Part shown: positions 32,572 through 44,970 of the stretch, piece after piece
Position numbering within the stretch: position 1 is the stretch's first letter
How the letters are laid out: every line of letters begins with the position of its first letter
Assembly: GCA_936450465.1 (NCBI GenBank)
Contig: OW388302.1
Span: 15,091,530 to 15,155,529, forward strand
DNA from: Gibbula magus
Lineage: Eukaryota; Mollusca; Gastropoda; Trochida; Trochidae
Direction: 5' to 3'
DNA: 64,000 nucleotides
Program-made: the position numbers and the translations under genes
The notes under the pieces: generated by a model
The model's database searches: none
Seen by the model: only the letters and a program-made list of their open reading frames with translations
Told to the model about the DNA's origin: nothing

Positions 32572-32722
32572 AGGTTTGTTTATGTAAAGAGATCTCTGAT
32601 TAACAAGTTAGGTGCGTTTATGTACAAGAGATCTCCAATTACCAAGTTAGGTGCGTTTATGTACAAGGGATCTCCGATTACTAAGTTAGGTGCGTTTATG
32701 TGCAAGAGATCTCCGATGAGAA
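32572..32722. repeat. Minisatellite, 43-bp unit, about 3.5 copies
   Basis: The unit contains AAGTTAGGTGCGTTTATGTA and then CAAGAGATCTCCGATTA. The minus-strand frame across it encodes a repeated INAPNLVIGDLLY pattern and is a by-product of the repeat. Confidence 0.9.
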
Positions 32723-33265
32723 AATCTTTGCAAGTGATTGTGATTGCCTTAACATGTATTATCATAATTTGATTCAGGGAATGTATTTAAACTGACCGAG
32801 TGCTTACAAATAGGCGTCATGCACCAGGACATGGCTTTAATTAGATCATTTGAGTACGAGAGTTGTCAGATTTCATATTCACAGGGATCAACATTAATTT
32901 AAAACGCCACGTGAAACATTCATCTCTCTCAGTTTTTGAAAACAAATCAGATAGGTATATGCAATAACCATTGTAATTTCGAGTTCAGTTGCTGTTGCGT
33001 ATTCAGAACATCTTAAATTGATGACTGACTTTTTGGTTTCATTAAAGTGTTCCGCCTGATCAATTCAGAGAGAATCTTGTTGCAAGCACCAGCGATTTAT
33101 AGATTAATTATTTTAAAAGCAGTTGATATGTGACTCATACCATAATGTTTGCTTCAAAGAGATAGACTCGAGTATTGACTTCTTACCGATATTATTGATT
33201 TATGCCACATTACGAGTCTAAATAGGGTATAAATCTTTCAAGGTTGAAATATAGATACATATTAA

Positions 33266-33469
33266 AGGAGCTGTAGCACGATTTTGCAAAACCTTTTTTT
33301 CCAATTTTCTATTTATAATGACAGTTTGTGTCATTTATAATTACTTTAGAGGTTAACACATCTTATTACACAAACCAAGTATCCGAAGTATGCGTAGTAT
33401 CCGTAGTATCCGTCGTAGTAGTAGTAGTAGTAGTAGTAGCAGTAGTAGCAGTAGTAGTAGTAGTAGTAA

Positions 33470-33519
<50 letters not shown>

Positions 33520-33744
33520 ACAGTAGTGTTGCATATATAAAGCATAAATTGCATCCTGGACAATTTATTAGGAACATTTTATTATTTCGAATGACAAAAG
33601 CGATTCCCATGGCGTCACTGAGCCTTGTACACACTTATTTTTAACTTGATTTTCCGAAGGGGTAGGGTGTTTTACTATTGGTGAAACTATTTTTCAAATA
33701 CATTTCATTGACTTATTTGAGCGAAATCACGTGCTACTGCCCCT
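33266..33744. mobile_element. TTAA-flanked MITE with internal (GTA)n, complete (479 bp)
   Basis: TTAA stands at 33262-33265 and again at 33745-33748. The ends are AGGAGCTGTAGCACG and CGTGCTACTGCCCCT, inverted. An expanded triplet tract lies at 33411-33520. It is the longer relative of 29482-29832. Confidence 0.8.
33411..33520. repeat. (GTA)n microsatellite
   Basis: Over 30 GTA triplets with a few GCA and ATA variants. All open frames here (poly-Val, poly-Ser, poly-Tyr, poly-Leu, poly-Thr) are repeat artefacts. Confidence 0.98.
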
Positions 33745-33759
33745 TTAAACCTAAGTTTT

Positions 33760-35540
33760 GTATCCTTGCTATGGGGACGATTTTACTTATGAACTGGATG
33801 TTTTCTTCTTTCAATGTCATTTAGAAGTTGGATAGATGAAGGAGAATGAGTTTTATGGATTTACAAATTTACAACGTTTCGGTGTAGATTCTAACACCGT
33901 TATCAAGCAAATGATACTGGACATGAAATAAGATGTTGTTGCAAGATCAAATTTGTAACATAACCTGCCTGTCAAAATAAAGAATTAGCTCGCTGATTAA
34001 TATTTATTCTTTTAAAGTCAACACTGTAATCAGCATTGTCAAACGTCAAGTATCTTAATATTCGCAGTAACTTAACACTCCATGTGTTCTAAATGGTATT
34101 AAAATCATAATATATCATACAGAATATAAGCTTTTCTAAATCTAAATTTAAAGCATATTCCTAGAATTCAAACTTCATAGCAACGGTAACGATTTCCCTT
34201 TGAACAAAGCAGGTGAGACTAACTGATGAAAGAATCCGACTCTGTTCAGTCGCTTCAGCTTCATGAATTGCAGATAATAGCGAACGTCACGGAAAACATT
34301 CATCTCTCTCAGTTTTGGAAAACGAATTGAAAAGCAAAATGCAATAACCATCGATGTTTCCAGTCGAGTACTAAGTTGTCAGTGTATGTATTCATTCATG
34401 ATATGAGAAAATTGTTTCTTCAATTAAAGAGTTTTGAATTGATGGCAAGTAACTAGGATAAATTAGCCAAACTCGAATAAACAGCACTGTCAAGTAATAA
34501 ACTAACAACACGCAAAAGAGAAAATGTATAATTATGTTGACTGGTTGTCAAGCTGTATGGTAACTAATTCATAATTAATTTTGTTTTGTTCGAACTTAAG
34601 TAATCAATCTGAGATGACAGACCTATTCAGTTATTTCCAACCGTATTTAATTGATACAACTAGTTAACATTGGGACATATACATTTACTTTTATAAATAA
34701 ATTCAAGGTAGGCAGAAAAGGATACTATAAAGGTATAATTTGCAAATCTATATCAGAAAATAATGACCAAAGAAAACTACAGTGTGAAACAGTTCAGTGA
34801 TGCGATCAAGTCAATATTTGTATCCTGTAACTCTCGCGTGGGATATCAATTGAATTAAAGAAATTTGGTCACACTCTTACTTATATTTTACTTACATTTC
34901 AATAATAGATCTAACATAACACATGCACAAATACTCTTGATATGACAAAGAAAACGTTACTCTTTACATATTTTACAATGTTTTTTTTATTGCATTTAAA
35001 AATTGGATATTACTTATGAAAGCAATTTTTTATCACACTATTGACAGCTTACAAACGCTCAATGATGATAAAATTTATCCTCACTTAAGTGAGCAACAAT
35101 AAATATAATCATCATTGAAACTGATAAAGGATTATACAATCATACAATAAATCAGTTTGTCAGCTTGTTCTCTAATGTTAATGGTGATATTTAAATTTAT
35201 TTGAGATTCACGGAATATTTATTAACCAACAAACAAATTCGTGTGTCAAACATATGAGTAATATCCACATTTTAAATTTCGATATTGACCTGCCGAAAAG
35301 ATCTACACATAGGCCTACATATAACATGTCAAGGTCAACCAACAGGACAGCTTGATTGCAGTTACCAGCATAAAATATATAGAGAGTGCCGTAAGTAAAC
35401 CAGAACGGGGAGTAATTATCCCATAAACATGTAAATGTTCCTCTTGACATTCTTTAACACATCTTCTTGCAGCAGCTATAAAGTTATAAAGTTAAAGTTG
35501 TCGTCCAAGTTAAAACTCAAAAGGTCCATCTCATTTGAGT
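33760..35540. other. Intergenic, non-coding
   Basis: 'ggaaaacattcatctctctc' near 34290 recurs near 32910 ('gtgaaacattcatctctctc'), indicating a diverged duplication of flanking sequence. No gene was identified. Confidence 0.35.
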
Positions 35541-35550
35541 TTTCTGATGT

Positions 35551-37940
35551 CTAGTTCTTGCAGTTTCTGACCCCATGCTTCGTGGTACTAAGTCCCACTT
35601 CCAGTTTAGAAGGATCATCTAGCACCCCGCCATTCTTCAGAATGCACAATGGGTTACTTGGTAAATAATCAAACGATTTGCAGTTGCTCTTGCTGGAACA
35701 TGAATCCTTACAATCGTTGAGAGAACCAGAGCTAATATATTCGAAGCCATAACGATGCAGACCAGTGGAGGGAAAGATTGAATAGGTATTGCCGTATTCT
35801 GTACATCCTGCAATGCAATACAATGGTCAGTAATTGGGGTAGTAGCAGCAAATGAAGATATTTGAGCGACATATGTTCCTTATATAGCCTAGAAAAATGG
35901 AAATATTCTCATCTCTAATAAGGCAACTATCGCCAGCATGGACCATGAAGAAATAACTATCGATTGTTGGACCTCGATTTTTGTCGAGGCCAAATGGTCG
36001 CGAGGTAAGCTGTTAGTACAGTCAGTGCTGGCGATAGTTGCCTTACTCTGAGGGTGTGGGTTCGAATCCTACTCAGGCCCGAAAAAGTACAAGAAATTGT
36101 ACTATTGAATGTAGTGTTAGCATCTTGTTTTTTTGTTATTTTATACATCAAAATGATATTGGTGCTCAGATTAACGAAGTATCCGTCAAAATAAATTAAC
36201 AGGGACAGACAATCTGTAATTCATTGCAACTCGCTGATTATTCTTATATAAATTGAAATGTACGAAAGCAAACTCTTATTTCAAAGAGAGACTGTCAAAC
36301 TGAAGCAAATCAGCTGGTTTAGTGATATTACCATTGGTGCAGGTGTGTTTCATCGGGTTGAAGCTGTAACCTATGATGCAACCGCATGTAGACTGTCTGC
36401 ACTCTGAGTTGGGGAAGTGACATTCTTCATCCGTTGTACATTCCTCTCCAAAATCCACTGGATAAGAAAATATTAATAGGGAAATAGTATTATACCAGTA
36501 ACTGATAAAATGAATGGATTATGTTCTCAGTAGCCAGTCACCGACTGAAAAAGTGGAAAGTGTCAACATTTACTAGTAACTGATACAAACAATGAAAAGT
36601 CTCATCACTAGCCAGTGACTGATATAAACATGGAAAGTGTCAACAGCTTTTCTGGCACCGACTGAACGTAAAAGCAACGTTGAGAAATACCGAATAAAAA
36701 TACGAAATACTATAACACTGAGAAATCAGAAAAACATGTTTATTCATACCATGAACAAAAATGTTTTCTAAATTGTTTTCAGAAGACAGGACTAATGGAC
36801 AAGCCTTATCTCTCCCATCACACTAAAACAAACATCCCCAAGACTCAACCTTTCCTATCCAGGGTCATCCTAAAAAAACCAATCTCCACTCTCTTCCTCC
36901 CTTCCAAGGCAGTGATGTCATAGCCTTATGACTTCATCATGATTATGACGTCATGGAATTATAATGTCATTTAACGATGATGTAAAAACATTGCAATATC
37001 ACCAAGTTGACGTTAGCAGGGCATTATGCAAAATCTACGGTCAAAATGAAATCTCCAAGAAGATATCACTTGATCTCACACAAGCAATATCACCAGTGGA
37101 ACACTGTTTTGGATGATAAATCGTAATATGAATTTCTCTGCCAACCACTTTCTTCAAAATGGAAAAAACTCCACAAATCCCCACCATTTACCACCAAACC
37201 CACCGAACTCAATAAACCAACTTATCACTCCACTTACAAACCTGGGCACAATCGTCAAAAACACATATTTATTCAATAATGATGCATTTATCATCTTGGA
37301 AATCACCTCGCTGAATATTTAAACATTTGATATATATAAATTCTGTGTTGTTTAATTGAAGATTTGTTTGTGATATTAATAATCAAAATGTCGCTGAATC
37401 AGGTTACATTATGTAACATAACAGGGGGAATCGCTTCAGGGACCACATTCCCGCAAATTTTCATTCTGGCCTGGCTAAATTAGTTTTTTTTAAAAAGTAA
37501 TGTATGGGCCAATTTCAGAAGTATTAAATTAAGTAATTGCCAAATTGAAACCGCATTTATTTTAATGAATCCAAGTGTGACCATGTGGCATGACATCTAA
37601 CCATACTTTAATACTCACCTCTCCCCGGCAGCTGGTAGGTCATGTAACCAGTCCGAGACTCGGTCTTCCACTTCTTCAACATATCAATATCAGCTGCATA
37701 CACCCGACAATAACCGTTTTCATTATATTGATAAGTGATACAGCGGATATTATAGTAGCATTTCTTGAAGCAATCCATCTTGCAGTCTACAAAACCCTTC
37801 CAGATTATGAATTCCTCTGTTAGTCCATCATAATTCTCGATCAAAACTTGTTCGTTGATGGGTTGACATTCCAACTGAACTTCTCTGATCATCAAGACGT
37901 GGAAAATAACCAGAATAAAGAAATTTGTGATGTTTCTCAT
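35551..37940 (-). CDS. Secreted PAN-EB-PAN protein, three exons
   Basis: Exons are 37619-37940, 36332-36457 and 35551-35807, all joined in phase 1 with consensus sites (donors GTGAGT and GTAATA; acceptors TTATCCAG and GCATTGCAG), giving 234 residues. A signal peptide (MRNITNFFILVIFHVLMIRE) is followed by a PAN/apple-like region with Cys at 25, 53, 57, 61, 67 and 78. The middle exon is an EB/EGF-like module (C-x5-C-x6-C-x4-C-x-C-x12-C). The last exon is a second PAN-like module (C-x3-C-x5-C core), ending CKN. PAN modules bind proteins or sugars; the actual partner is unknown. A dead first exon lies at 31.4 kb, and a Harbinger transposon starts 183 bp upstream. Confidence 0.75.
35919..36045. 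repeat. Perfect 20-bp inverted repeat around a tRNA-like segment
   Basis: TAAGGCAACTATCGCCAGCA (35919-35938) is exactly inverse to 36026-36045. The spacer is 87 bp. The right arm is directly followed by a B-box-like GGTTCGAATCC. It lies in the last intron of the PAN gene. Confidence 0.7.
35985..36095 (+). mobile_element. tRNA-derived SINE-like sequence
   Basis: GGGTTCGAATCCTACTCAGG (36059-36078) is a clean B box with T-arm-like pairing. An A-box-like stretch lies near 35990-36010, but no proper acceptor stem is seen. It differs from the 17818 family. Confidence 0.45.
36460..37610. other. Intron 1 of the PAN gene
   Basis: Near 36530-36660 short degenerate direct repeats of 'ccagtgactgatataaacat' type occur. 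Nothing coding was found. Confidence 0.4.
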
Positions 37941-38306
37941 GTCTGTTGAGCATTTATCTGTAAAGATGAAGATAATGATCGGTGTCTTGTTCTTTGAAAC
38001 TTCAAGTATGGCTGAAGATGTAAACTTCTGTTCCTCTAAGATGTGTTTGCTACAAGAAGGTTGCCACAACAATAAAAACAGTCTTGGTTGTACTGCTGGT
38101 GTTCACCAAAGCATACAAGTCTGGGTGCCGTTTCACTAAACGTTCGTATCCTTACGAATATCGTAAAACCGATCTTAGCGTTACGATTATGTTCGCAAGC
38201 GTTTCACTAAAACTTCGTATAACAAATTGTTCGTAAATTACGTCGTAAACTACAACAGCTAAATGAGGTGTCGCAACTTGGGATTATGTTCGTAAATGCA
38301 ACAAAG

Positions 38307-40466
38307 ATGGCGTACCTTGTAGTTGGTTTTGTGCAGGGTAAGGAAGTTGTGCGTCGTCCTCGGATTTTCCGTGATCGGTCTATGATTTTGGATTCAATGG
38401 ATGATGTTAACCTAATGAGGCGTTACAGAATGCCGAGGCATGCCTTGTTTGATTTGATTGACATGTTGAATGTTAAAATTGAACCCGAGACACAGCGTTC
38501 TCACGCTCTGTCACCTGAGACAAAAGTTTTAATTACAATAAGGTACCTAAGCAAGGGTGGTTTTTTTTCTGAAATCGGAGATCTTCATGGCGTCTCGACG
38601 GCCAGCGTAAGTAGATCAATAAGTACCACCATAAAAGCAATCTGTTCAACTTTGAAGCTGGTTAATTTTCCCAAAACAAAGACCGAGCAACAGAGGGTGG
38701 CCGGCGAGTTCCACGACATCGCTGGATTTCCCCGAGTAATCGGGGCCGTTGACGGCACTCTGATACCCATCATTCGTCCCCCGGGAGATGAGGAGGTGGC
38801 CTACGTATGTAGGAAGGGCTACCATGCCCTCAACGTTCAGGCGGTCTGTGACGCCAACCTCAGGTAGAGTAGCATCAAGTAAACACGCCGACAATGTTTA
38901 GACAATCACTCTTTTTAAAATAATGATTATTGACATTGTCAAAACACACACACGCCCCTTCCGGGAAAATCAGCCAATGACGATAGTTTTAAACTGCTCT
39001 TGAGGCCAATATAGGTTCCACGAAGAGGATCAAAATGGGTTATATAGTTTTAAAATACATACAATCATTGGTAGGTTATACATATCTTTTGCCCAAAGAA
39101 AGTAAAGTCAATAGTTAGGTTTTGAAAGATGATGCAAAACGAATAAATGAGAAGAAATAACACCTAAACAGTGATCACCAAATTCTTGAAAAATAATATG
39201 TTCAGTATGAAAAACTACGGAGTTTAACAGGTAGTCACTTTAGCTCAGTAGGTAAAATGGCTGTTTATCACCCCAACAACTGGGGTTCGTTTCCAGTGAA
39301 ACTTTTGAACTTTTGTAACTTTTTTTTCACTCACAACATTAAATATTATATATATGAATTCAAATGTTTAGAAGGAAATTCTTTGTAAGATCTTGACAGC
39401 AAAATAAGCACAGCCATTTCCTGATTGTGTGATATATTTTCCTATTACAGATTCACAAATGTTGTGACCAAGTGGCCAGGGTCAACCCACGATTCCTTCA
39501 TCCTGCAGAACAGTGGGCTTGGAAACTACCTGGAGCAACAAGTTGGAGGATGGCTCCTTGGAGACTCTGGGTATGTTGAATCCATTTGAATATTTTTATT
39601 AATATTGTAATTATTATGCATTTACAGGGATCAAACTTCTTCACATTAAGTGGTGTATTTGTTTCATAGCTATAGCTTGCACTGTTGTTAATTCATTGGT
39701 TAACTTATAAGATATAATATATATATTTCATAATTATACACTAATTTCATCTTCATAATCTCTTATTCTTTTTGTTTCGTTGATTAACTTCACATTTTGG
39801 AGTAATTACAAATACATTTCAAAATTTCAGATATCCATGTCGCCCATATCTTTTGACACCTCTGTTAAATCCGAACACTCAAGCCGAGGAAAGCTACAAC
39901 ATTGCTCACATCAAAACAAGGAACACCATAGAAAGAGCATTCGGTCTTCTGAAATCCCGCTTTAGGTGATTTGTATAATTGCATCTTTGATGAATGCAAA
40001 AAAAGTAAACACAAGCAATATGCAACTGTATATTAATTGTAATTCTTTAAATTAATCAGACACATGGGGTGAATAATCTGCAAATGCACAGTCATAATCA
40101 AAACTGTCTGAGGAATAATATGTTTGAAGTAAATTTAACACATTTTACAGAAAACACGGTTTTGTTCAATAAAATCTATGAGTAGAAAATGTTACTGTTA
40201 TTTACAGTCAGATAATTATGTAAAATTGTTGTTTCAGATGTTTGCACAAGACAACAGGTTGCCTACCCTTCAGTGTTGAGAAGTGTCACAGGTTGATATA
40301 TGCAGTTTTTCAACTGCATAACTATGCAATCAACCTGAGACTTCCTCAGCCTGAATTGCATGATGATGATGATGATGATGATGATGTTGACCGACACATG
40401 TATCAAGGCCCTGTCCGAGATGGTTATGCCACAAGGGCAGCGGTAATTGATAGGACATTTTCTTAA
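38307..40466 (+). CDS. Harbinger transposase (HARBI1-like), four exons
   Basis: Exons are 38307-38863, 39451-39570, 39831-39965 and 40238-40466, with GT..AG borders throughout. They total 1,041 nt, that is 346 residues, close to the 349 of HARBI1. The ATG at 38307 has a good context (AAAGATGGC); the frame is open further up, with another ATG at 38286. The DDE triad is visible: D in IGAVDGT (exon 1), D in WPGSTHDSF (exon 2), E in RNTIERAFG (exon 3). An HTH-like region precedes it. A GAT repeat in exon 4 encodes a run of eight Asp. No stops or shifts are seen, so it could be functional. It cuts and reinserts the element together with the Myb-like partner. Confidence 0.85.
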
Positions 40467-40469
40467 TTA

Positions 40470-41636
40470 AGGTAATTTTTAAGTGAACTATTGAAATGAG
40501 ATAACAAAACAAGTCAAACATTAAAAAAAAAAATTTATTCAACAAAAATGAAAAGATCAAAACATGACTTAAGGTTTATTCAATATTTTGTAAATACTAA
40601 AATTTGTTAAAGTAACACACAGCTAATAGCAATTTAATATTTCATTGAATAACAAACTGCAACAAAATTAGATAATCAAATACAAGTGCTTTTACACATA
40701 GAAACACAAATGCCATTGTGGTAACATACCAATAATGAGCAAAGTTCACATACCCAAAACCTGAAGTTTGACTGCCATCATAAGGTACTTATAAACTAGA
40801 AAACACAATCTAGTCAATCATGTCATTGAATAACAATGATTGTTTTAATTAAAAATTAAATTTTTTTTTATTTGAACCTTGGAGTTTAAACCAAAAACCT
40901 TTGCCTGTCTTTTACTTAGACTATTTGCACTGATTCTGCAAAGAAAAAGTGTAAATGTAATAGTTTATAGATCATAGGCCTATATACTGAAACTATCATA
41001 TTATATCATTGTTATTGTTTGCAGTGCAATTACTAGTTAAGTTTAAACAATGTATATGTTATCTACCTGCATGTAAGCAAGAAAGTGGCTTAAATGCTGG
41101 TTTAATAATACAGAATTTGAAGATTATGTAAAAATTACACAATGTGTGAATTTCAAAAGAAATGTCAAATAAATTGCAATGTCCTGTGAGTACATAATTT
41201 TGCTTTTTGTTATTTGTATGGAAAGATGTTACACATTACTAATACTTTCAGATGAACATATTTGTATTTTTATACAGACCAATTTATTTATATTATTTAT
41301 TAAAAAACCGACTTGAAGCGCCGATTATTCAGGGATAAATCAGCCAGTAATGCAAGAGTTATGCCTTGCGTTTGGAAGTTGCGTACAGTTAGGAAGCAAT
41401 TAAGTCATGTCATATGTAAATACCACGAAAACAGGTGACCCATGAAAATAGATTACTCGATCGATTACTTTGATCCAAGAAAAGTTAACTCATGTCACGT
41501 TTTTTATAAAAAAAATAATTCAGCTTTAGATTTTTAGTATGATTTATTTTTTTGGAAAAGTTCGGACAGATCTCAAATGATTGGGTCGGCAACAGCGTAA
41601 GTAGCCTACGATCTACTGTTCCAATCACAAATTTAC
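40470..41636. other. Spacer of the Harbinger element
   Basis: AT-rich. The second exon expected for the Myb/SANT gene was looked for on the minus strand and not recognised. Confidence 0.4.
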
Positions 41637-41640
41637 TCAC

Positions 41641-41825
41641 CTCTCGGCAATTTCCTGCCATGTCTTGTTCTTCATCGAGTTGGTGAGGGTCGAAGAAAAA
41701 GACCCATTGATGATAGCTTTGTTCTCATCGACACAGTCGATCAGAATTTCCAGTTCCGAAGGAGACCAATTCTTCGACCGATGTCTCGGCGTCTTCTCAC
41801 AGTTCTTGACGTCCATATTTGCCAT
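41641..41825 (-). CDS. Harbinger Myb/SANT-like partner, first exon
   Basis: From the ATG at 41825 the frame reads MANMDVKNCEKTPRHRSKNW, then SPSELEILIDCVDENKAII and MKNKTWQEIAER. This is the Myb/SANT (trihelix-like) domain found in the second Harbinger protein, which binds the element ends and brings in the transposase. The frame stops just after a perfect donor (GAGAG|GTGAGT) at 41641, so further exons are expected but not seen. Without them the third helix is missing, and the gene may be incomplete. Confidence 0.7.
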
Positions 41826-42546
41826 AAGGTTTCACAAGTGTCGTCTGTTGTTGACAGTGACACCACGTGAATCGGACCAATCAGACGGCACCACAAATGC
41901 TGTTCCTCATGAATATTGATGTGGACGTTGGCCTGTTTAATTTTGCATTTTGATCTCTTGTCGTTTATACATTAGAACAATGATAAGGCTGTATATGTCC
42001 AATTATGGAATATTTTAATCTGAAGAAATAGACAGCTGAATGTACGGTTGAACTTTTCATAAGTTTGTTTTTTATTGTTGAAAGGGGAAATCCAAAGCCA
42101 TGACGTCACGAGGGATTCCCTGGAATTTGTCCTTGACCCTTGGAGAATTCAATGTTATTTTTAAACATTGATTGATTCATATGCCTTATTGTTAGCGATT
42201 AGCAAAATGCATGTTTTTCAGTTTTAAAAAAATGAACAATATTAATGCAATCAAATTCGCATGTAGGTATAACTGATAAACAGAATTTTGACTTATATCC
42301 AGCACATTTGAACATATCATACTTTTTTCACCTGCGAGCGCCTGTTACTAAATTTTTAAAACTTTTTTATCTTCCCCTGACAAAGAGTTCCACTTTTATT
42401 TACGATTTTATCGTTACGTGGATTATTTTACGATTGGCTTACGAACGTTTAGTGAAACGCTCTTATCTTTTTATGATAAATTCGTAATACCGCTCGTAAC
42501 TGCTTACGAACGTTCTTAGTTACGAACGTTTAGTGAAACGGCACCC

Positions 42547-43105
42547 TGTTCAGTTAAACAGTATAACACAGGCGTAATTAGTTCCACGGTCAAATTACCA
42601 ATAACTGTTAAATATAATCTATAATGCGTATTCGTTATCGAGTTAAATCTTTCACAATTAATATTTTTGTTGAACTAATCAATGGAACAGGTTCTTTAGG
42701 AGTTATTTATGTGGATTTGTTTTAATTGGGTCCACATGACTAAACTAAAAGAGACTGCCAGCCCATAACGAAGACTAAATGAGGTGAAATTATTAAGATT
42801 TCCATGTTGCAACCGGGTCATTTGTTAAAAAAAACAACATTTTAAATGAATTTGGGATACCTTTCAGTTCAAGCCACTAACTTTATTATTATACTTTAAA
42901 GGGACCATTACAGTTAAAGTTTAGTATTATGAAAAACTAAGTTTTAATAGGTTTAACAGTATTGTGTAAGACATAGTGTTTAAAAAAAAGTATAAAATAC
43001 CACATTTTATGTAGAAACGTTGAAAAATCGTTTTCGATACGAGCCGCTTTTTGGAAATCAGTTAATCAGGCTGGCACTCACGTGATTTGCATCAGACAGG
43101 CTCTT
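42547..43105. other. Intergenic, non-coding
   Basis: AGGGACCATTACAG after TTAA at 42896 may be another end of the TTAA MITE family, weakly matching. Nothing else was found. Confidence 0.35.
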
Positions 43106-43109
43106 CGCT

Positions 43110-44225
43110 CAAGCTTTGTAGACAGCCCTCTAATCATACATCCCTCTAAACAGACCTCCCTGTAAAAATACATCCCTCGAAACAGACATTCATCTAAACA
43201 GACATCCCTCTAAACAGACATCCCTCTAAACAGACATCCCTCTAACTCAGACAACCCTCTAAGCAGACATCCCTCTAACAGACATTCCTCTAATCAGACA
43301 TCCCTCTAACAGACATCCCTCTAACAGACATCCCTCTAAACAGACATCCCTCTTAACAGGCATCCCTCTAACAGACATCCCTCTAACAGACATCCCTCTA
43401 ACAGACATCCCTCTAAACAGACATCCTTCTAGACATTCCTCTAAACAGACATCTCTCTTAATCAGACATCCCTCTTAATCAGACATCCCTCTAAACATAG
43501 ATCTCTCTAAACAGATATCTCTCTAAACATACATCTCTCTAAACAGACATCCCTCTAAACAGACATCCCTCTAAACAGATATCTCTCTAAACAGACATCG
43601 CTCTAAACAGACATCCCTCTAAACAGACATTCCTCTAAACAGACATCTCTCTAAACAGACATCTCTCTAATCAAACATCCCTCTAAACAGACATCTCTCT
43701 GAACATACATCTCTCTAAACAGACATTCCTCTAAACAGACATTCATCTAAACAGACATCCCTCTAGATCAGACATCCCTCTAACAGACATCTCTCTAAAC
43801 AGACATCCCTCTAAACAGATATCTCTCTAAACAGACATCGCTCTAAACAGACATCCCTCTAAACAGACATTCCTCTAAACAGACATCTCTCTGAACAGAC
43901 ATCTCTCTAAACAGACATTCCTCTAAACAGACATCTCTCTGAACAGACATCTCTCTAAACAGACATTCCTCTAGACAGACAACTCTCTAAACAGACAACT
44001 CTCTTAACAGACATTCCTCTGAACAGACATCCCTCTAAACAGACATCTCTCTAAACAGACATCGCTCTAAATCAGACATCCCTCTAAAACAGACATCCCT
44101 CTAAATCAGACATCCCTCTGAACTGACATCCCTCTAAATCAGACATCCCTCTAAAACAGACATCCCTCTAAATCAGACATCCCTCTTAATCAGACATTAA
44201 TCTAAATCAGACACCCCTCTGAACA
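43110..44225. repeat. Minisatellite, 15-16-bp unit, about 1.1 kb
   Basis: About 70 copies of ACAGACATCCCTCTAA with variants CTCTCT, TTCCTCT and AATCAGAC. Some higher-order blocks repeat, e.g. near 43560 and 43800. No spacers of unique sequence, so this is not a CRISPR array. Confidence 0.97.
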
Positions 44226-44464
44226 TGATACATGTATTTGGTTCACTACATTATGTCAGTAATTCCTTCAGAAATCCTTCACAAACATGTTCAATGTCTG
44301 TAAATGTAGTGGTTAGTTGGTATATTTTCTGACACATTAGAAAGTGAAATTTCTAAAGGTGAAAAATGGAGTGGTTAGCTTTTCGACCCTATGCATACGA
44401 CATGGCACTAAAATATTCATATATTTAACAAAACAAAATGTACATGATATGGTTTGAATTGTTG

Positions 44465-44970
44465 CTTGCAGTCCAGACACTTATCCATGAAATGCACTTA
44501 TTAATGTAAGACACTTATCCATGTGAGACACTCATCCATGTGAGACACTTATCCATGAACGGCACTTATTAATGTAAGACACTTATCAATGTGAGACACT
44601 TATCCATGTGAGACACTTATCCATGTGAGACACTTATCCATGAACGGCACTTATTAATGTAAGACACTTATCCATGTGAGACACTTATCCATGTAAGACA
44701 TTTATCCATGAGAGAAACTCATCCATGTGAGAAACTCATCCATGTGAGACACTTATCCATGAACAGCACTTATTAATGTAAGACACTTATCAATGTGAGA
44801 CACTTATCCATGAACGGCACTTATTGATGTGAAACACTTATCAATGTGAGACACTTGTCCATGAACGGCACTTATTAATGTAAGACACTTATCAATTTCA
44901 GACAGTTATCCATGAAAGACACTTATTAATGTAACAAATTCATCCATGTGAGACACTTATCAATGAAATT
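44465..44970. repeat. Minisatellite, 17-18-bp unit, about 0.5 kb
   Basis: About 28 copies of GAGACACTTATCCATGT, with a sub-variant GAACGGCACTTATTAATGTA recurring as a higher-order block. Confidence 0.95.

Larger units (their letters stand above)
38123..42546 (+). mobile_element. PIF/Harbinger DNA transposon, apparently complete
   Basis: 4,424 bp with 26-bp perfect terminal inverted repeats starting GGGTGCCGTTTCACTAAACG and continuing TTCGTA. Subterminal copies of CGTTTCACTAAA(A/C) occur near 38198 and, inverted, near 42440, probably transposase-binding sites. It encodes a four-exon transposase on the plus strand and a Myb/SANT exon on the minus strand, the two-gene layout of this superfamily. 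No clear 3-bp TWA duplication is visible at the ends (TCT left, TGT right). Confidence 0.85.

Noticed and set aside
33328..33644. Overlapping poly-Val, poly-Tyr, poly-Leu, poly-Thr and poly-Ser frames
   Set aside because: All come from the GTA microsatellite inside a MITE.
39234..39306. tRNA gene (TAGCTCAGTAGG and GGGGTTCGTTTCC)
   Set aside because: A- and B-box-like motifs are present, but the acceptor stem does not pair and the anticodon arm is poor. At best it is a tRNA pseudogene or SINE head inside the first Harbinger intron.
43110..44225. CRISPR-like array
   Set aside because: Units are directly adjacent, with no unique spacers, and the DNA is eukaryotic; this is a minisatellite.
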